Source of the DNA: Oceanimonas smirnovii ATCC BAA-899
Lineage (GTDB): Bacteria; Pseudomonadota; Gammaproteobacteria; Enterobacterales; Aeromonadaceae
Direction of reading: 5' to 3'
DNA length: 64,000 bases
Assembly: GCF_000381965.1 (NCBI RefSeq)
Contig: NZ_KB908456.1
Span: 186,001 to 250,000, forward strand
Part shown: piece by piece, positions 25,215-34,876 of the stretch
How positions within the stretch are numbered: the first letter of the stretch is position 1
How the letters are laid out: the number at the start of each line of letters is the position of its first letter
Notes under the pieces: generated by a model
What the model saw: the letters and a program-made list of their open reading frames with translations, nothing else
Database searches by the model: none
What the model was told of the DNA's origin: nothing
Made by a program: the position numbers and the translations under genes

Positions 25215-25844
25215 TTACTTCTCGATCACCAGGCCGTATTCCCGGCTGGCATCCTGCAACCACATCCACAGGTAGTCGGCAAAGCTGCGGCGGATCACCA
25301 GCTCAAAGCTGTCAGCCCCGGTGCGGCGCAGCAGCGCCGAGCTTTTGGCAAATACCGTGCCCACACACTTGCCGGTGGGGAACCTGGACGGATGAATGTC
25401 GTAGGGACACGACTTGCGAATCACCATTTCCGCCTTGGGGCCGGACAGTGCTATCACGGTCTGGCCGCCGCTCACGTCTGTGATGGCATAGTGGCCCGAT
25501 AGCTGCTCACGCAGGGTCTGCTGCAACGGGCCTTCCTCACCACCCTCGGTAATGATCAGCCACTCATCGGGCGACAGCCACTGTACCAGCGCCTTGCTGC
25601 TCTCGGCCGAGCTACAGGCCTGAGTGGGCAGCGCCACGCCCAGCACTTTTTCTACGGTGCGGGCAAACAGCTCGTTGCCCGCATTGCCCCGCAATACCAG
25701 GTGGCCCATAAAGGCCTTTTCGCGCAGCACCACCTCTCCTTGCTGATCCTGACTGGCCAGGGCGTCGAGGTTGGCATGATACAGCGGGGACTCTACCCGC
25801 ACCTGCTGTTGGGTATCGGTTACTTTGGCGGTGTTATTCAACAT
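25215..25844 (-). CDS. soxG: Sarcosine oxidase gamma subunit
   Basis: A 209-residue SoxG-like protein, related to the GcvT fold but without independent catalysis. The ATG at 25844 has an AAAGGAGAG site and overlaps the end of soxA by 11 bases, as ATGTTGAATAA. Segments such as RGNAGNELFARTVEKVLG, LSPDEWLIIT, SGGQTVIALSGPKAEMVIRKSCPYD and RRSFADYLWMWLQDASREYG match the gamma subunit. It is a structural part of the heterotetrameric enzyme that oxidises sarcosine to glycine and formaldehyde or methylene-tetrahydrofolate. Confidence 0.9.
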   Translation of the reverse strand: MLNNTAKVTDTQQQVRVESPLYHANLDALASQDQQGEVVLREKAFMGHLVLRGNAGNELFARTVEKVLGVALPTQACSSAESSKALVQWLSPDEWLIITEGGEEGPLQQTLREQLSGHYAITDVSGGQTVIALSGPKAEMVIRKSCPYDIHPSRFPTGKCVGTVFAKSSALLRRTGADSFELVIRRSFADYLWMWLQDASREYGLVIEK

Positions 25845-28800
25845 GCTGACGCTCTCCTTTGGGATCATAGAAAACAGTGCTGGTGATTTCGGCTTCCAGC
25901 ACGCGGCCGTCCGCCAGCGGGCAATATACGGTTTCGCCCATTCTGTTCAGGCCATCCTTGACCACGCCCATGGCAATGTTGTGGCCCAGATTGGCACTGT
26001 AATAACTGGATGACACATGGCCCACCATCGGCATCGGAATGGCATGGTTGGGGTCCAGCACTATCTGGGCACCTTCCGGAATCACGGTTTTGGCTTCCTT
26101 GCACTTCAGGCCCACCAGCTGCTTGCGATCGGTGCGCGCCGTGTCTTCCCGCGCCCAGGAACGCTGACCAATGTAGGGGAACGGCTTGTTCTTGCCCACG
26201 CACCAGTCCATGTTCAGATCCTGCGGGGTCACAGAACCGTCGGTATCCTGGCCCACAATGATGAAGCCCTTCTCGGCCCGCAGCACGTGCATGGTTTCGG
26301 TGCCATAGGGGGTAATATTGAACTCGGCCCCCGCCTCCATCAGCGCCTCCCACACATGCATGCCGTAGTTGGCCTGCACGTTCACCTCAAAGCTCAGCTC
26401 ACCGGTAAAGGAGATACGGAAGATGCGTCCCTTCACGCCGGCAATGGTGGCATCGCGCCAGGTCATAAAGGGAAAGGCATCGCGGCTCAGATCCACGTCT
26501 TCACAGACCTTTTCCAGCACTCTGCGGCTGTTGGGGCCGGATACCGTCATGGTGGCCCAGTGGTCGGTCACGGAAGTGAAATACACTTCCAGCTCCGGCC
26601 ATTCGGTCTGGTGCCACAGCTCCAGCCACTGCAGCACGCCGGCGGCGCCGCCGGTGGTGGTGGTCATCACAAAGTGCTCGTCACTGATGCAGGAAGTCAC
26701 ACCATCATCAAACACCATGCCGTCTTCTTTACACATCAGGCCATAGCGGCAGAAACCGGGGTTGAGCTTGGCCCAGGCGTTGGTGTAAATGCGCTGCAGA
26801 AATTCCCGCGCGTCCTTGCCCTGAATGTCGATCTTGCCCAGGGTTGAAGCGTCGAGAATGCCCACGCTGGTGCGCGCCGCCACACACTCGCGGTTCACCG
26901 CCTGGTGCATGTCTTCGCCCGCCTTGGGGAAGTACCAGGGGCGCTTCCACTGGCCCACGTCCTCAAACTCGGCGCCGTTCTTCACATGCCAGGCATGCAT
27001 GGCGCTGAAGCGGGCCGGGTCGAACAGGTGACCCGCATTGCGTCCGGCAAAGGCCCCCATGGTGATCGGGGTGTAGTTGGGGCGGAATACGGTGGTGCCG
27101 GTTTCCGGAATGCTCTTGCCCATGGCATTAGCAGCAATGGCCATGCCGTTGATATTGCCCAGCTTGCCCTGATCGGTACCAAAACCCATGGCGGTATAGC
27201 GCTTGATATGCTCGATGGACTCAAAGCCTTCGCGCACGGCCAGCTCAATGCCGGCGGCGGTCACGTCGTTCTGATAATCCACAAACTGCTTGGGCGCGCG
27301 GCTGTTGGCACGGCTGTGGGGCACCAGGAACAGCGCCTGAGCCCTGTCTTCCTGCGGATCCGTGGTCTTGACATCGGCATCCGTCACCTTGGCAGAAATC
27401 TCACCGTAACCGGTGGCCACGGCGGCCTCACGGCCGGCCTTCAGGCCCTCGGCCAGCACGGCAGACAAACCATAAGTGCCCTGCACGCCCCCGGCCAGCA
27501 GTTGCTTCTGCACGGTTTCGCCGGGTACAAAACCAATAATATCGGCGTTCCAGACCGGACGGGATCCGGTGTGAGCCGTCAGGTGCACCACCGGGCTCCA
27601 GCCGCCGGAGCTGGCAATGGTGTCACAGCCAAGCTGTACGGCGCTGCCGGTGACGCGGCTGCCGTCGCTGGTGATGGGGGCGACTTTGGCCCCGTTCACC
27701 CGCTTTTTGCCGGTGGCTTCAATCAGACCATGGCCGGTATAAATGTTTACACCCCGTGCCTTGAGCTGCTGATAGCGGTCACCGCTGGGGTTGGCGCGGC
27801 TGTCTACCACCGCCACCACTTCGCGGCCGGCATCCAGCCAGTCGAGGGCGGCCTGATAGCCGTAATCGTTACACGTCATCAGTACCAGGCGCTTGCCCGG
27901 GGCCACGCCGTAGCGGTTAACGTAGGTAGACAGCGCGCTGGCCACATAGCAGCCGGGCAGGTCGTTGTTGGCAAACACCAGCGGCCGCTCCTGGGCACCG
28001 GTGGCCAGAATAACGCGGCCGGCACGAATGCGGTGCAGTCGCTGGCGGCTCTTGCCGGACACCCGCTCACCCAGATGATCGGTGCGCCGCTCCATCACGC
28101 TCACAAAGTTCTGATCGTAATAACCGGCAGCGGTGCTGCGGGGCAGCAGGGTCACGTCGGGCAGATTTTCCAGCTCCTTTACCGCCGCTTCTGCCCAGGC
28201 CGCCGGAGCCTGACCGTTAATTTGCTGCGTGCTGTGCAGCAGGTGGCCGCCGAATTCGTTCTGCTCGTCCACCAGAATGACCCGCGCGCCCCGGCGACCG
28301 GCTGCCAGCGCCGCGGTCAGGCCGGCGGCACCACCGCCCACCACCAGCACATCGCAGTGATGATTGAGCTTGTCGTAGGTGTCCGGATCCCGCTCTTTCG
28401 GCACCCGGCCCAGGCCAGCGGCCTTGCGGATCAGGTGCTCATATTTGGGCCACATGGACTGGGGATACATAAAGGTTTTGTAATAGAAGCCGGGGGGCAT
28501 CATGCTGCCGCCGAGCTTGCCCACCATGCCCATCAGATCCTTTTCCACATTGGGCCAGCCGTTGGTGCTGGCCGCGGTCAGGCCGTCGTAGAGTTCAGCC
28601 TGAGTGCCACGCACGTTGGGGATCATGGTGGCTTCACTGCTGCCCACCTGCAAAATGCAGTTCGGCTCGTCGGAGCCGGCCGCCATAATGCCCCGCGGGC
28701 GGGAATATTTGAACGAACGGCCTACCACGTCAACGCCGTTGGCCAGCAGGGCCGAGGCAATGGTGTCTCCGGCCAGGCCTTCATAGCGCTTGCCGTTGAA

Positions 28801-28866
28801 AATAAAGTTGAACGGCTTGCCGGCGTCTACCCGGCCTCTGCCCTGAATGCGGTTTTGCTGGCTCAT
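25834..28866 (-). CDS. soxA: Sarcosine oxidase alpha subunit
   Basis: A 1010-residue subunit. N-terminal about 1-115 is a small ferredoxin-like domain (FIFNGKRYEGLAGDTIASALL). About 170-520 is a NAD-binding pyridine-nucleotide oxidoreductase part (LVVGGGAAGLTAALAAGRRGARVILVDE, GRVILATGAQERPLVF). From about 610 to the end it is a GcvT-like folate-binding domain (RPWYFPKAGEDMHQAVNRECVAARTSVGILDASTLGKIDIQG). In the complex it binds NAD+ and tetrahydrofolate, collecting the C1 unit. Its start overlaps soxD by four bases and follows an AAGGAGG site; it overlaps soxG at its end. Confidence 0.95.
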   Translation of the reverse strand: MSQQNRIQGRGRVDAGKPFNFIFNGKRYEGLAGDTIASALLANGVDVVGRSFKYSRPRGIMAAGSDEPNCILQVGSSEATMIPNVRGTQAELYDGLTAASTNGWPNVEKDLMGMVGKLGGSMMPPGFYYKTFMYPQSMWPKYEHLIRKAAGLGRVPKERDPDTYDKLNHHCDVLVVGGGAAGLTAALAAGRRGARVILVDEQNEFGGHLLHSTQQINGQAPAAWAEAAVKELENLPDVTLLPRSTAAGYYDQNFVSVMERRTDHLGERVSGKSRQRLHRIRAGRVILATGAQERPLVFANNDLPGCYVASALSTYVNRYGVAPGKRLVLMTCNDYGYQAALDWLDAGREVVAVVDSRANPSGDRYQQLKARGVNIYTGHGLIEATGKKRVNGAKVAPITSDGSRVTGSAVQLGCDTIASSGGWSPVVHLTAHTGSRPVWNADIIGFVPGETVQKQLLAGGVQGTYGLSAVLAEGLKAGREAAVATGYGEISAKVTDADVKTTDPQEDRAQALFLVPHSRANSRAPKQFVDYQNDVTAAGIELAVREGFESIEHIKRYTAMGFGTDQGKLGNINGMAIAANAMGKSIPETGTTVFRPNYTPITMGAFAGRNAGHLFDPARFSAMHAWHVKNGAEFEDVGQWKRPWYFPKAGEDMHQAVNRECVAARTSVGILDASTLGKIDIQGKDAREFLQRIYTNAWAKLNPGFCRYGLMCKEDGMVFDDGVTSCISDEHFVMTTTTGGAAGVLQWLELWHQTEWPELEVYFTSVTDHWATMTVSGPNSRRVLEKVCEDVDLSRDAFPFMTWRDATIAGVKGRIFRISFTGELSFEVNVQANYGMHVWEALMEAGAEFNITPYGTETMHVLRAEKGFIIVGQDTDGSVTPQDLNMDWCVGKNKPFPYIGQRSWAREDTARTDRKQLVGLKCKEAKTVIPEGAQIVLDPNHAIPMPMVGHVSSSYYSANLGHNIAMGVVKDGLNRMGETVYCPLADGRVLEAEITSTVFYDPKGERQHVE

Positions 28867-29141
28867 GACTGGCCTCCTTGCTCACCTATCTTGTAGGTTT
28901 CCTTGAATTCATAGGTCACGGTATGCCGGCTGGCGTTAAAGAATTTGCGGCAACCGGCGGCGTGGTACCACATCTCCTGATGCAGGCCACGGGGGTTCTT
29001 GCGCAAAAACAGATATTCGGCCCATTCCTTGTCATTCAGCGCATTGGGATCCGCGGGGCGGGCAAGGTGCGCCTCGCCGCCGTAGTTGAATTCTTCTTCT
29101 TCCCGGTGTTCGCCGCAGTGCGGACAATAAATGTAAAACAT
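28863..29141 (-). CDS. soxD: Sarcosine oxidase delta subunit
   Basis: A 92-residue zinc-binding subunit. CPHCGEHREEEEF near residue 6 and the late CRKFFNASRHTVTYEFKETY provide the usual Cys and His ligands. A strong AAGGAG site precedes the ATG. The stop overlaps the soxA start (ATGA), so B-D-A-G order is translated in a coupled way. It has no known catalysis of its own. Confidence 0.92.
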   Translation of the reverse strand: MFYIYCPHCGEHREEEEFNYGGEAHLARPADPNALNDKEWAEYLFLRKNPRGLHQEMWYHAAGCRKFFNASRHTVTYEFKETYKIGEQGGQS

Positions 29142-29164
29142 TGTCTCTCTCCTTGGTTCGGCAA

Positions 29165-30424
29165 CTAGTGGGCAACGCCGGCTGCGCCGTGCTCGTCAAT
29201 CAGATGGCCGGTGGTAAAGCGGTCCACGTTAAAGGGTTTGGCCAGTTCGTGGGGCTCGTCATTGGCAATGGTGTGAGCAAACACATTGCCTGAGCCCGGG
29301 GTGGCCTTAAAGCCGCCCGTGCCCCAGCCGCAGTTGAAATAGAGGCCCTTGATATGGGTCTTGGAAATAATCGGACAGGCATCGGGGCAGGTGTCCACAA
29401 TGCCGCCCCAGGTGCGGTTCAGACGTACCCGGCTGAAAATCGGGAACATTTCCACAATGGCCGCCATGGTCTCTTCCACCACCGGGAAGGAGCCGCGCTG
29501 GCCATAACCCAGGTAGCTGTCGATGCCGGCACCGATCACCAGATCCCCCTTGTCGGACTGAGACACATAGCCGTGCACATGATTGGACATCACCACAGTG
29601 TCGAGAATGGGCTTCACCGGCTCGGACACCATGGCCTGCAGCGGGTGAGACTCCAGCGGCAGCTTCATGCCCACCATATTGGCCATGACGCCTGAGTTGC
29701 CGGCGGTCACGCAGGCCACCTTGGGGGCCCGAATAAAGCCGCGGCTGGTATCTACGCCGGTGACAGCACCGTTTTCACGGCGAATGCCGGTAACTTCGGT
29801 CTGCTGGATCAGGTGCACGCCCATGGCGTCGGCGGCGCGGGCAAAGCCCCAGGCCACGGCGTCGTGCCGGGCGGTGCCGCCACGGGGCTGCCAGGACGCA
29901 CCCAGCACCGGGTAACGGGCATTTTTGGAGCAGTCCAGAATCGGCACCAGCTCCTGCACGTCCTTGGTGTAGAGCACTTCACTGTCGATGCCGTTCAGGC
30001 GATTGGCGTTCACCCGGCGCTCGATGTCGCGCATATCCTGCAGGGTATGCCCCAGATTAAGCACGCCCCGCTGGCTGAACATCAGGTTGTAGTTCAGCTC
30101 CTGAGCCAGTCCTTCCCACAGCTTCATGGAGTGCTCATAGAGCCAGGACGCTTCGTCCCACAAATAGTTGGAACGCACTATGGTGGTGTTACGGGCGGTG
30201 TTGCCGCCGCCCAGATAGCCCTTTTCAATCACCGCCACATTGGTAATGCCGTGCTCCTTGGCCAGGTAATAGGCCGTGGCCAGACCATGGCCGCCGCCGC
30301 CCACAATAATCACATCGTAGCCTTCGTGCCTGGGCGTGGGGTTCTGCCATACCTTCTGCCAGTTCTCGTGGTGCGTGAGGGCGTGCTTGAGCAGACCAAA
30401 TCCTGAATATGGTTGGCTGAACAT
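29165..30424 (-). CDS. soxB: Sarcosine oxidase beta subunit
   Basis: A 419-residue flavoprotein subunit. The ATG at 30424 follows a GGAGG site; longer upstream starts are non-conserved. The Rossmann motif [22 protein letters not shown] (about 36-57) binds [25 protein letters not shown] contains the histidine (ARHD) that matches the site of covalent FMN attachment known from corynebacterial SoxB, and [15 protein letters not shown] is the C-terminal flavin-contact segment. It oxidises the N-methyl group of sarcosine. The operon order is soxB-soxD-soxA-soxG, with a divergent regulator 262 bases away. Glycine betaine or creatine breakdown would feed this enzyme. Confidence 0.95.
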   Translation of the reverse strand: MFSQPYSGFGLLKHALTHHENWQKVWQNPTPRHEGYDVIIVGGGGHGLATAYYLAKEHGITNVAVIEKGYLGGGNTARNTTIVRSNYLWDEASWLYEHSMKLWEGLAQELNYNLMFSQRGVLNLGHTLQDMRDIERRVNANRLNGIDSEVLYTKDVQELVPILDCSKNARYPVLGASWQPRGGTARHDAVAWGFARAADAMGVHLIQQTEVTGIRRENGAVTGVDTSRGFIRAPKVACVTAGNSGVMANMVGMKLPLESHPLQAMVSEPVKPILDTVVMSNHVHGYVSQSDKGDLVIGAGIDSYLGYGQRGSFPVVEETMAAIVEMFPIFSRVRLNRTWGGIVDTCPDACPIISKTHIKGLYFNCGWGTGGFKATPGSGNVFAHTIANDEPHELAKPFNVDRFTTGHLIDEHGAAGVAH

Positions 30425-30686
30425 GTTAAAACCTCCGTGTATATGCAGCTGTTGCGTTAAGGGCATACTACTGCCCTCCCACCAGCAGCAGCTGCCTGCC
30501 TGCGGCGCAAAGCTGCGTATTTGCGACAAAAAATCACATTTGCGCAACAAGTGTGAAACGGGCGTTGCTTTGCTGCTGCGGCACGGCCAAAGAGTGCAAT
30601 GGTGGCTCCGGCGGGGTAATATTCAGCGAATACGCAGTTACCAATAGTCAGTCGCTTGTCACCGAAGCGCGCAATCACATAAAAAC

Positions 30687-31766
30687 ATGTCTCAAGCCAG
30701 TGAAAAACGTCACTTCAGCCACCGGCTGCGTGACACCAACAGCGCCTTTCTGCCGGCTCGTTCGCCGGGCAGCGCACCGGTGCGGGTGGGTTTTGTGTTG
30801 CAGCCACATTTTTCCATGATGGCCTTTACTGCCGCCGTGGATGCACTGGTTACTGCCAACCTGGTGCAGTCCACCCCCCTGTTCAGCGTATCCAGCTATG
30901 GCCTGCATGGCACCGCCGTTACCAGTGATCTGGCCATTGATATTGCCACCAGCCACGCCCTGGCCGATCTGCCTCTGGACGGTGACGAGGCGCTGGACGT
31001 GCTGGTGGTATGTGGCGGTTTTCGTTGCGACCTGTCGGAACAACTGCTGCTGACCCGCAAGCTGAAGCTGGCCAACCGGCGGGAAAAAGTACTGGCAGGC
31101 CTGTGGAACGGTGCCGTGGCCCTGGCCCATGCCGGCACCCTTAATCAGCACAGCTGCGCCATTCACCCGGACAACCACAGCTACGCCAGAGAACGCTTTC
31201 CGCAGGTGGAGGTATCCAGTCAGGCCATGGTGGTGGATGAACGCATTCTGACCAGCGCCGGCCCCAGCAGCGCCCTGGAAATGATGCTGATGCTGATAGA
31301 GCGGCTGCATGGCCGGGATACGGTGCGTGCCATTCGTGAAATATTAAGCAGTGACCGCCTTGCAGACAGCAGTGAAACCCGGCTGGCGCTGGCCGAGCAT
31401 GACACTGCCCTGCCCGAGGTATTACGTAATTTGCTGCGACTGATGAACAGCAACATAGAAGAGCCACTTGGCATAGCGGAGCTGGCAGGCTATGTGCAGC
31501 TGTCGCGCCGGCGGGTGGAGCGGCTGTTTCAGACCCACCTGCAAACCACCCCGTCCCGTTATTATCTGGAGCTGCGCATCACTCAGGCGCGGCGGTTGCT
31601 GCTGCAAAGCGATGCCAGCATTGCCAACATAGCGGTGGCCTGCGGCTTTGTCAGCTCCACTCACTTCAGCCATTGCTTCAAGGACTTTTTTGGCGTGTCG
31701 CCCAGCCAGGCCAGACAATTACGCCATCGGGCCTGCCCCCTGTCATCACCACGGAAAGATAAATGA
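30687..31766 (+). CDS. GlxA-type AraC-family regulator, GbdR/SouR-like
   Basis: A 359-residue regulator. Residues about 30-200 are a DJ-1/PfpI-like domain (RVGFVLQPHFSMMAFTAAVDALVTANLV, DVLVVCGGFRC, AGLWNGAVALAHAG) typical of the GlxA group; residues about 240-345 hold two AraC helix-turn-helix motifs (IAELAGYVQLSRRRVERLFQTHL and SIANIAVACGFVSSTHFSHCFKDFFGVSPSQAR). In pseudomonads GbdR and SouR of this type sense dimethylglycine or sarcosine and switch on glycine-betaine/sarcosine catabolism. The divergent position next to soxBDAG supports control of that operon. Which of the two it corresponds to cannot be decided here. Confidence 0.8.
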   Translation: MSQASEKRHFSHRLRDTNSAFLPARSPGSAPVRVGFVLQPHFSMMAFTAAVDALVTANLVQSTPLFSVSSYGLHGTAVTSDLAIDIATSHALADLPLDGDEALDVLVVCGGFRCDLSEQLLLTRKLKLANRREKVLAGLWNGAVALAHAGTLNQHSCAIHPDNHSYARERFPQVEVSSQAMVVDERILTSAGPSSALEMMLMLIERLHGRDTVRAIREILSSDRLADSSETRLALAEHDTALPEVLRNLLRLMNSNIEEPLGIAELAGYVQLSRRRVERLFQTHLQTTPSRYYLELRITQARRLLLQSDASIANIAVACGFVSSTHFSHCFKDFFGVSPSQARQLRHRACPLSSPRKDK

Positions 31767-31824
31767 ATATCAGTATGCAAAACAGGAAAGGATATGACGT
31801 GAACGGCTGTGTCAGAGCGGTATT

Positions 31825-32577
31825 GTGATGTTGATGTTTTTCTCGCTGTTACTGTTTATTCCGGCACTGGCCCTTGCCCAACCCGCGGTGATCACCGCCT
31901 GCGGCCACCCGGAAACACCACCCGTTTCCTGGGAGCAAGACAACGAGCTGACCGGCATTGCTCCTCACCTGGTTCGCAAGCTGCTCTCAGAGCAGGGCTA
32001 TCACCTTAATATGCGTGTATTTGGCAACTGGAAGCGCTGCCAGCTGGCAGCCCGCCGGGGCCAGGTAGACCTGCTGGTTGCTGCCTATAAAACGCACGCC
32101 CGGGAGCGCAACTTTGTCTTCAGCCACACCCCCATAGTGGCGGATCCTGTGGTACTGTTTACTCATTTCGGCAACGGCAGCCGCAGCCCCTGGGATCTCG
32201 GCAGCAACACCCTGGGCATGTTATTCGGTGACAGCTTTGGCGACGACTTTGATCAAAAAGTCCGCCGTCATCCTCATGTGGAACGGGTGTCTACCGGCAA
32301 GCAAAATTTTCACAAGCTGGCGATGGGCCGTATCGACTACATGCCCATTGGCCTGATTACCGGCCGGTTGCAGGCACAAAAGCTGGCGCTGGCAGATAGA
32401 GTGCAGCCCCTGCCGACGTTGCTCACACTGGAGTATTATCATCTGGCCGTGCCCAAAGGCTCAGTGCTTGAGCCCTTGCTACCGGTGCTGTCGGCCCGGC
32501 TGCAGGAACTGGCCGAAGAACACTATATAGCGCGTATTACGCCTTTTTATGAACGCAAATACCTGGATGCCCCCTGA
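31825..32577 (+). CDS. Periplasmic family-3 solute-binding-like protein
   Basis: A 250-residue protein with an N-terminal signal peptide (hydrophobic [17 protein letters not shown], cleavage near residue 18) and the SBP family-3 layout: AGTG-like start replaced by [59 protein letters not shown] (the typical dipole region) and a second lobe with DYMPIGL. It has no ABC permease next to it; its stop overlaps the start of a hybrid histidine kinase by one base (TGATG). It is therefore more likely a sensor accessory than a transporter part. The ligand is unknown. Start could be a GTG at 31825 or the ATG at 31828. Confidence 0.7.
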   Translation: MMLMFFSLLLFIPALALAQPAVITACGHPETPPVSWEQDNELTGIAPHLVRKLLSEQGYHLNMRVFGNWKRCQLAARRGQVDLLVAAYKTHARERNFVFSHTPIVADPVVLFTHFGNGSRSPWDLGSNTLGMLFGDSFGDDFDQKVRRHPHVERVSTGKQNFHKLAMGRIDYMPIGLITGRLQAQKLALADRVQPLPTLLTLEYYHLAVPKGSVLEPLLPVLSARLQELAEEHYIARITPFYERKYLDAP

Positions 32578-34835
32578 TGAGTACCTTGCTGAGCATGCTG
32601 CCCCGCTCCCGCCGGCGCACCTTGAGTTTTCGCCTGTTCTGGCTGGTGATAGGAGTGAGCCTGTGCTTTACCCTGCTCTCCACCACGGTTCAGGTATGGC
32701 TGGATCACCGTAAAATCAGCCAGGACATGAACGAGCGCCTGGCACTGATTGAAGACAGCTATCTGGAAGGACTGTCTCAGAGCCTGTGGGATCTCAATTT
32801 GCCTCAGGCCATGCTGCAGCTCGACAGTATGCTCGACATGCCTCATATGGCCAGCCTTACCGTGACCGGAGATGGTCTGGCGCAGCCGCTTACGCTTGGC
32901 CAGCGCCTGAGTAATGACAGTGTTAACCGCCACCGCTTTGAGCTGATTTATCCCAGCCCGGCCCTTGGGCCGCAGCAGGTGGGCCAGCTGGAAGTGGCAT
33001 TCAGCAAGCAAAGCATTCGTCATCAGCTGTTTTTGCGGGCCCGTACCATTTTGCTGGGTCAGTCGTTAACCGTGCTGCTGATTGCACTGAGCCTGATGCT
33101 GGTATTTCGCCGGCGGGTCACCCGTCATCTGGAGCGCATGGCCCGCTATGTGGAGCAGATTGGTGAGGGCCGCCCCGATGCCGCGCCCCTTAACCTGGCC
33201 CGCAGCCGGGGGGAGCTGCCCGATGAACTCGACACCCTGGTCGGTGCCATCAACACCATGCGCCAGTCGGTGGAGCGTCGCCAGAGCGAGCTGCAACACG
33301 ACAAGAAAAAACTCGAAGCCCTGGTCGACAAACGCACACAGAACCTGCGTCAGGCCAAGGAAGAGGCAGAAGCCGCCGACAGTGCCAAATCCCGCTTTAT
33401 TGCCAATATGACTCACGAGCTGCGCACTCCCATGAACGGCATTCTGGGCACCCTTACCCTGCTTAAGCCGGCCATGGAACACCGCGCCGAAAAAGGCCTG
33501 ATAGATACGCTGCAACACTCGGCAGATCACCTGCTGATGCTGCTGAACGACGTGCTCGACTATGCCGCACTGGAACAAGGCCCGCTGCCGGAAGATCCTG
33601 CGCCCTTTGCCCTGAGCGAGCTGCTGGAAAGTACCATTGCCATGATGCAGGGCTATGCCGGTGCCAAACAAATTCGGCTGCGGCTCAATGCCCCCGATTC
33701 CTTGCCCTGGCTCCTGGGCCATGCCGGCCGGGTGCGTCAGGTGCTGATTAACCTGCTCTCCAACGCCATCAAGTTTACCGAAGAAGGCGGCCAGGTACGG
33801 CTGGCGGTGCGCCCGGTAGGCAAGGGCTGGCAGTTTGTGGTGGAAGACAACGGCATTGGCATTGCCAGCGAACAGCAACATCGCATTTTTGACCGCTTTA
33901 CTCAGGCCGATGAGAGCATTAGCCGGCGCTATGGCGGCACTGGCTTGGGGCTGGCCATTTCCCGCCGGCTGATTGAAGCCATGGGCGGCACTCTGAACCT
34001 GGACAGCGCGCCCGGTCAGGGCAGCCGGTTCAGCTTTACCCTGCCGCTCACCAGGGTGGCTCCCCTGTCACAAGCCCAGCACACCGAGCTGGCTGCCCTG
34101 CCCAGCCTCAGCCTGCTGCTGGTGGAAGACGTGGCCATTAACAGAGGCATTCTCACTGCGCTGCTGGAGCAGCATCACCATATTGTCAGCCAGGCAGAAA
34201 GCGGCGAGCAGGCGCTGGAAATGGCGCGCATGCAGGCCTTTGATGCCATTTTAATGGACATGCACCTGCCGGGCATGGATGGCCTGGAAACCAGCCGTCA
34301 GCTGCGGGAACAAATTACCGGCCTGAATCAGGACACGCCCGTAATTGCCCTCACCGCCAGCGTGACTCCGGAAGACATACGCCGCTATCTGGATGCGGGC
34401 CTGAAAGCCGTGGTGGCCAAGCCGGTACAATGGCCACGGCTCACTCAGGCGCTGGCCAGGGCCATGGACATAAAACTGCAGCCGGAGCTGGCGCTGGATC
34501 AGCCCCTGCTGCAGGAGCACCTGCGGGTGCTGGGCCGAAGCCGGCTGCTGGCCATGGTAAAAAGCTTTGCCAGTGAGCTGCCCGCCAGAACCGCCGAGCT
34601 GCAGCGTGCCATGGAAGACGAAGACCATCACGAGCTGGCCCGGCTGGCTCATCGTTTGGGCGGCACTGCCGGCATGCTGGCTCAAGATCGGCTGGCACAG
34701 GCCCTGAACGAGCTGGAGCAGGCAGCCAATGCGCAAACGCCGTTTCAGCAGCTGCCAATAGCAGCGCTGGAGCGCATTATTCGGGACACCCGCAAAACCC
34801 TGGTGGTGCTGTGCCAGCGGCTGGAGCGTAAATAA
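32577..34835 (+). CDS. Hybrid histidine kinase with HAMP, receiver and HPt domains
   Basis: A 752-residue membrane kinase. Helices at about 18-40 and 155-178 enclose a periplasmic sensor of about 115 residues; then HAMP (about 178-235), a coiled region, HisKA with His280 ([10 protein letters not shown]), HATPase ([17 protein letters not shown]), a receiver with Asp561 ([10 protein letters not shown]) and an HPt domain with His692 (AHRLGGTAG). All phosphorelay residues are present, so it resembles BarA/EvgS/TorS-type sensors. No response regulator is nearby, so the output partner lies elsewhere. The gene overlaps the preceding periplasmic protein by one base, as in sensor pairs such as TorT-TorS. 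Confidence 0.9.
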   Translation: MSTLLSMLPRSRRRTLSFRLFWLVIGVSLCFTLLSTTVQVWLDHRKISQDMNERLALIEDSYLEGLSQSLWDLNLPQAMLQLDSMLDMPHMASLTVTGDGLAQPLTLGQRLSNDSVNRHRFELIYPSPALGPQQVGQLEVAFSKQSIRHQLFLRARTILLGQSLTVLLIALSLMLVFRRRVTRHLERMARYVEQIGEGRPDAAPLNLARSRGELPDELDTLVGAINTMRQSVERRQSELQHDKKKLEALVDKRTQNLRQAKEEAEAADSAKSRFIANMTHELRTPMNGILGTLTLLKPAMEHRAEKGLIDTLQHSADHLLMLLNDVLDYAALEQGPLPEDPAPFALSELLESTIAMMQGYAGAKQIRLRLNAPDSLPWLLGHAGRVRQVLINLLSNAIKFTEEGGQVRLAVRPVGKGWQFVVEDNGIGIASEQQHRIFDRFTQADESISRRYGGTGLGLAISRRLIEAMGGTLNLDSAPGQGSRFSFTLPLTRVAPLSQAQHTELAALPSLSLLLVEDVAINRGILTALLEQHHHIVSQAESGEQALEMARMQAFDAILMDMHLPGMDGLETSRQLREQITGLNQDTPVIALTASVTPEDIRRYLDAGLKAVVAKPVQWPRLTQALARAMDIKLQPELALDQPLLQEHLRVLGRSRLLAMVKSFASELPARTAELQRAMEDEDHHELARLAHRLGGTAGMLAQDRLAQALNELEQAANAQTPFQQLPIAALERIIRDTRKTLVVLCQRLERK

Positions 34836-34876
34836 CCCTGATATCTGCCATGAATATGGTAACCACAGCGCCGGTT

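Noticed and set aside
26905-28896. Long antisense frame (663 codons) over soxA
   Set aside because: Composition shadow; soxA is intact and in an operon with overlapping partner genes.
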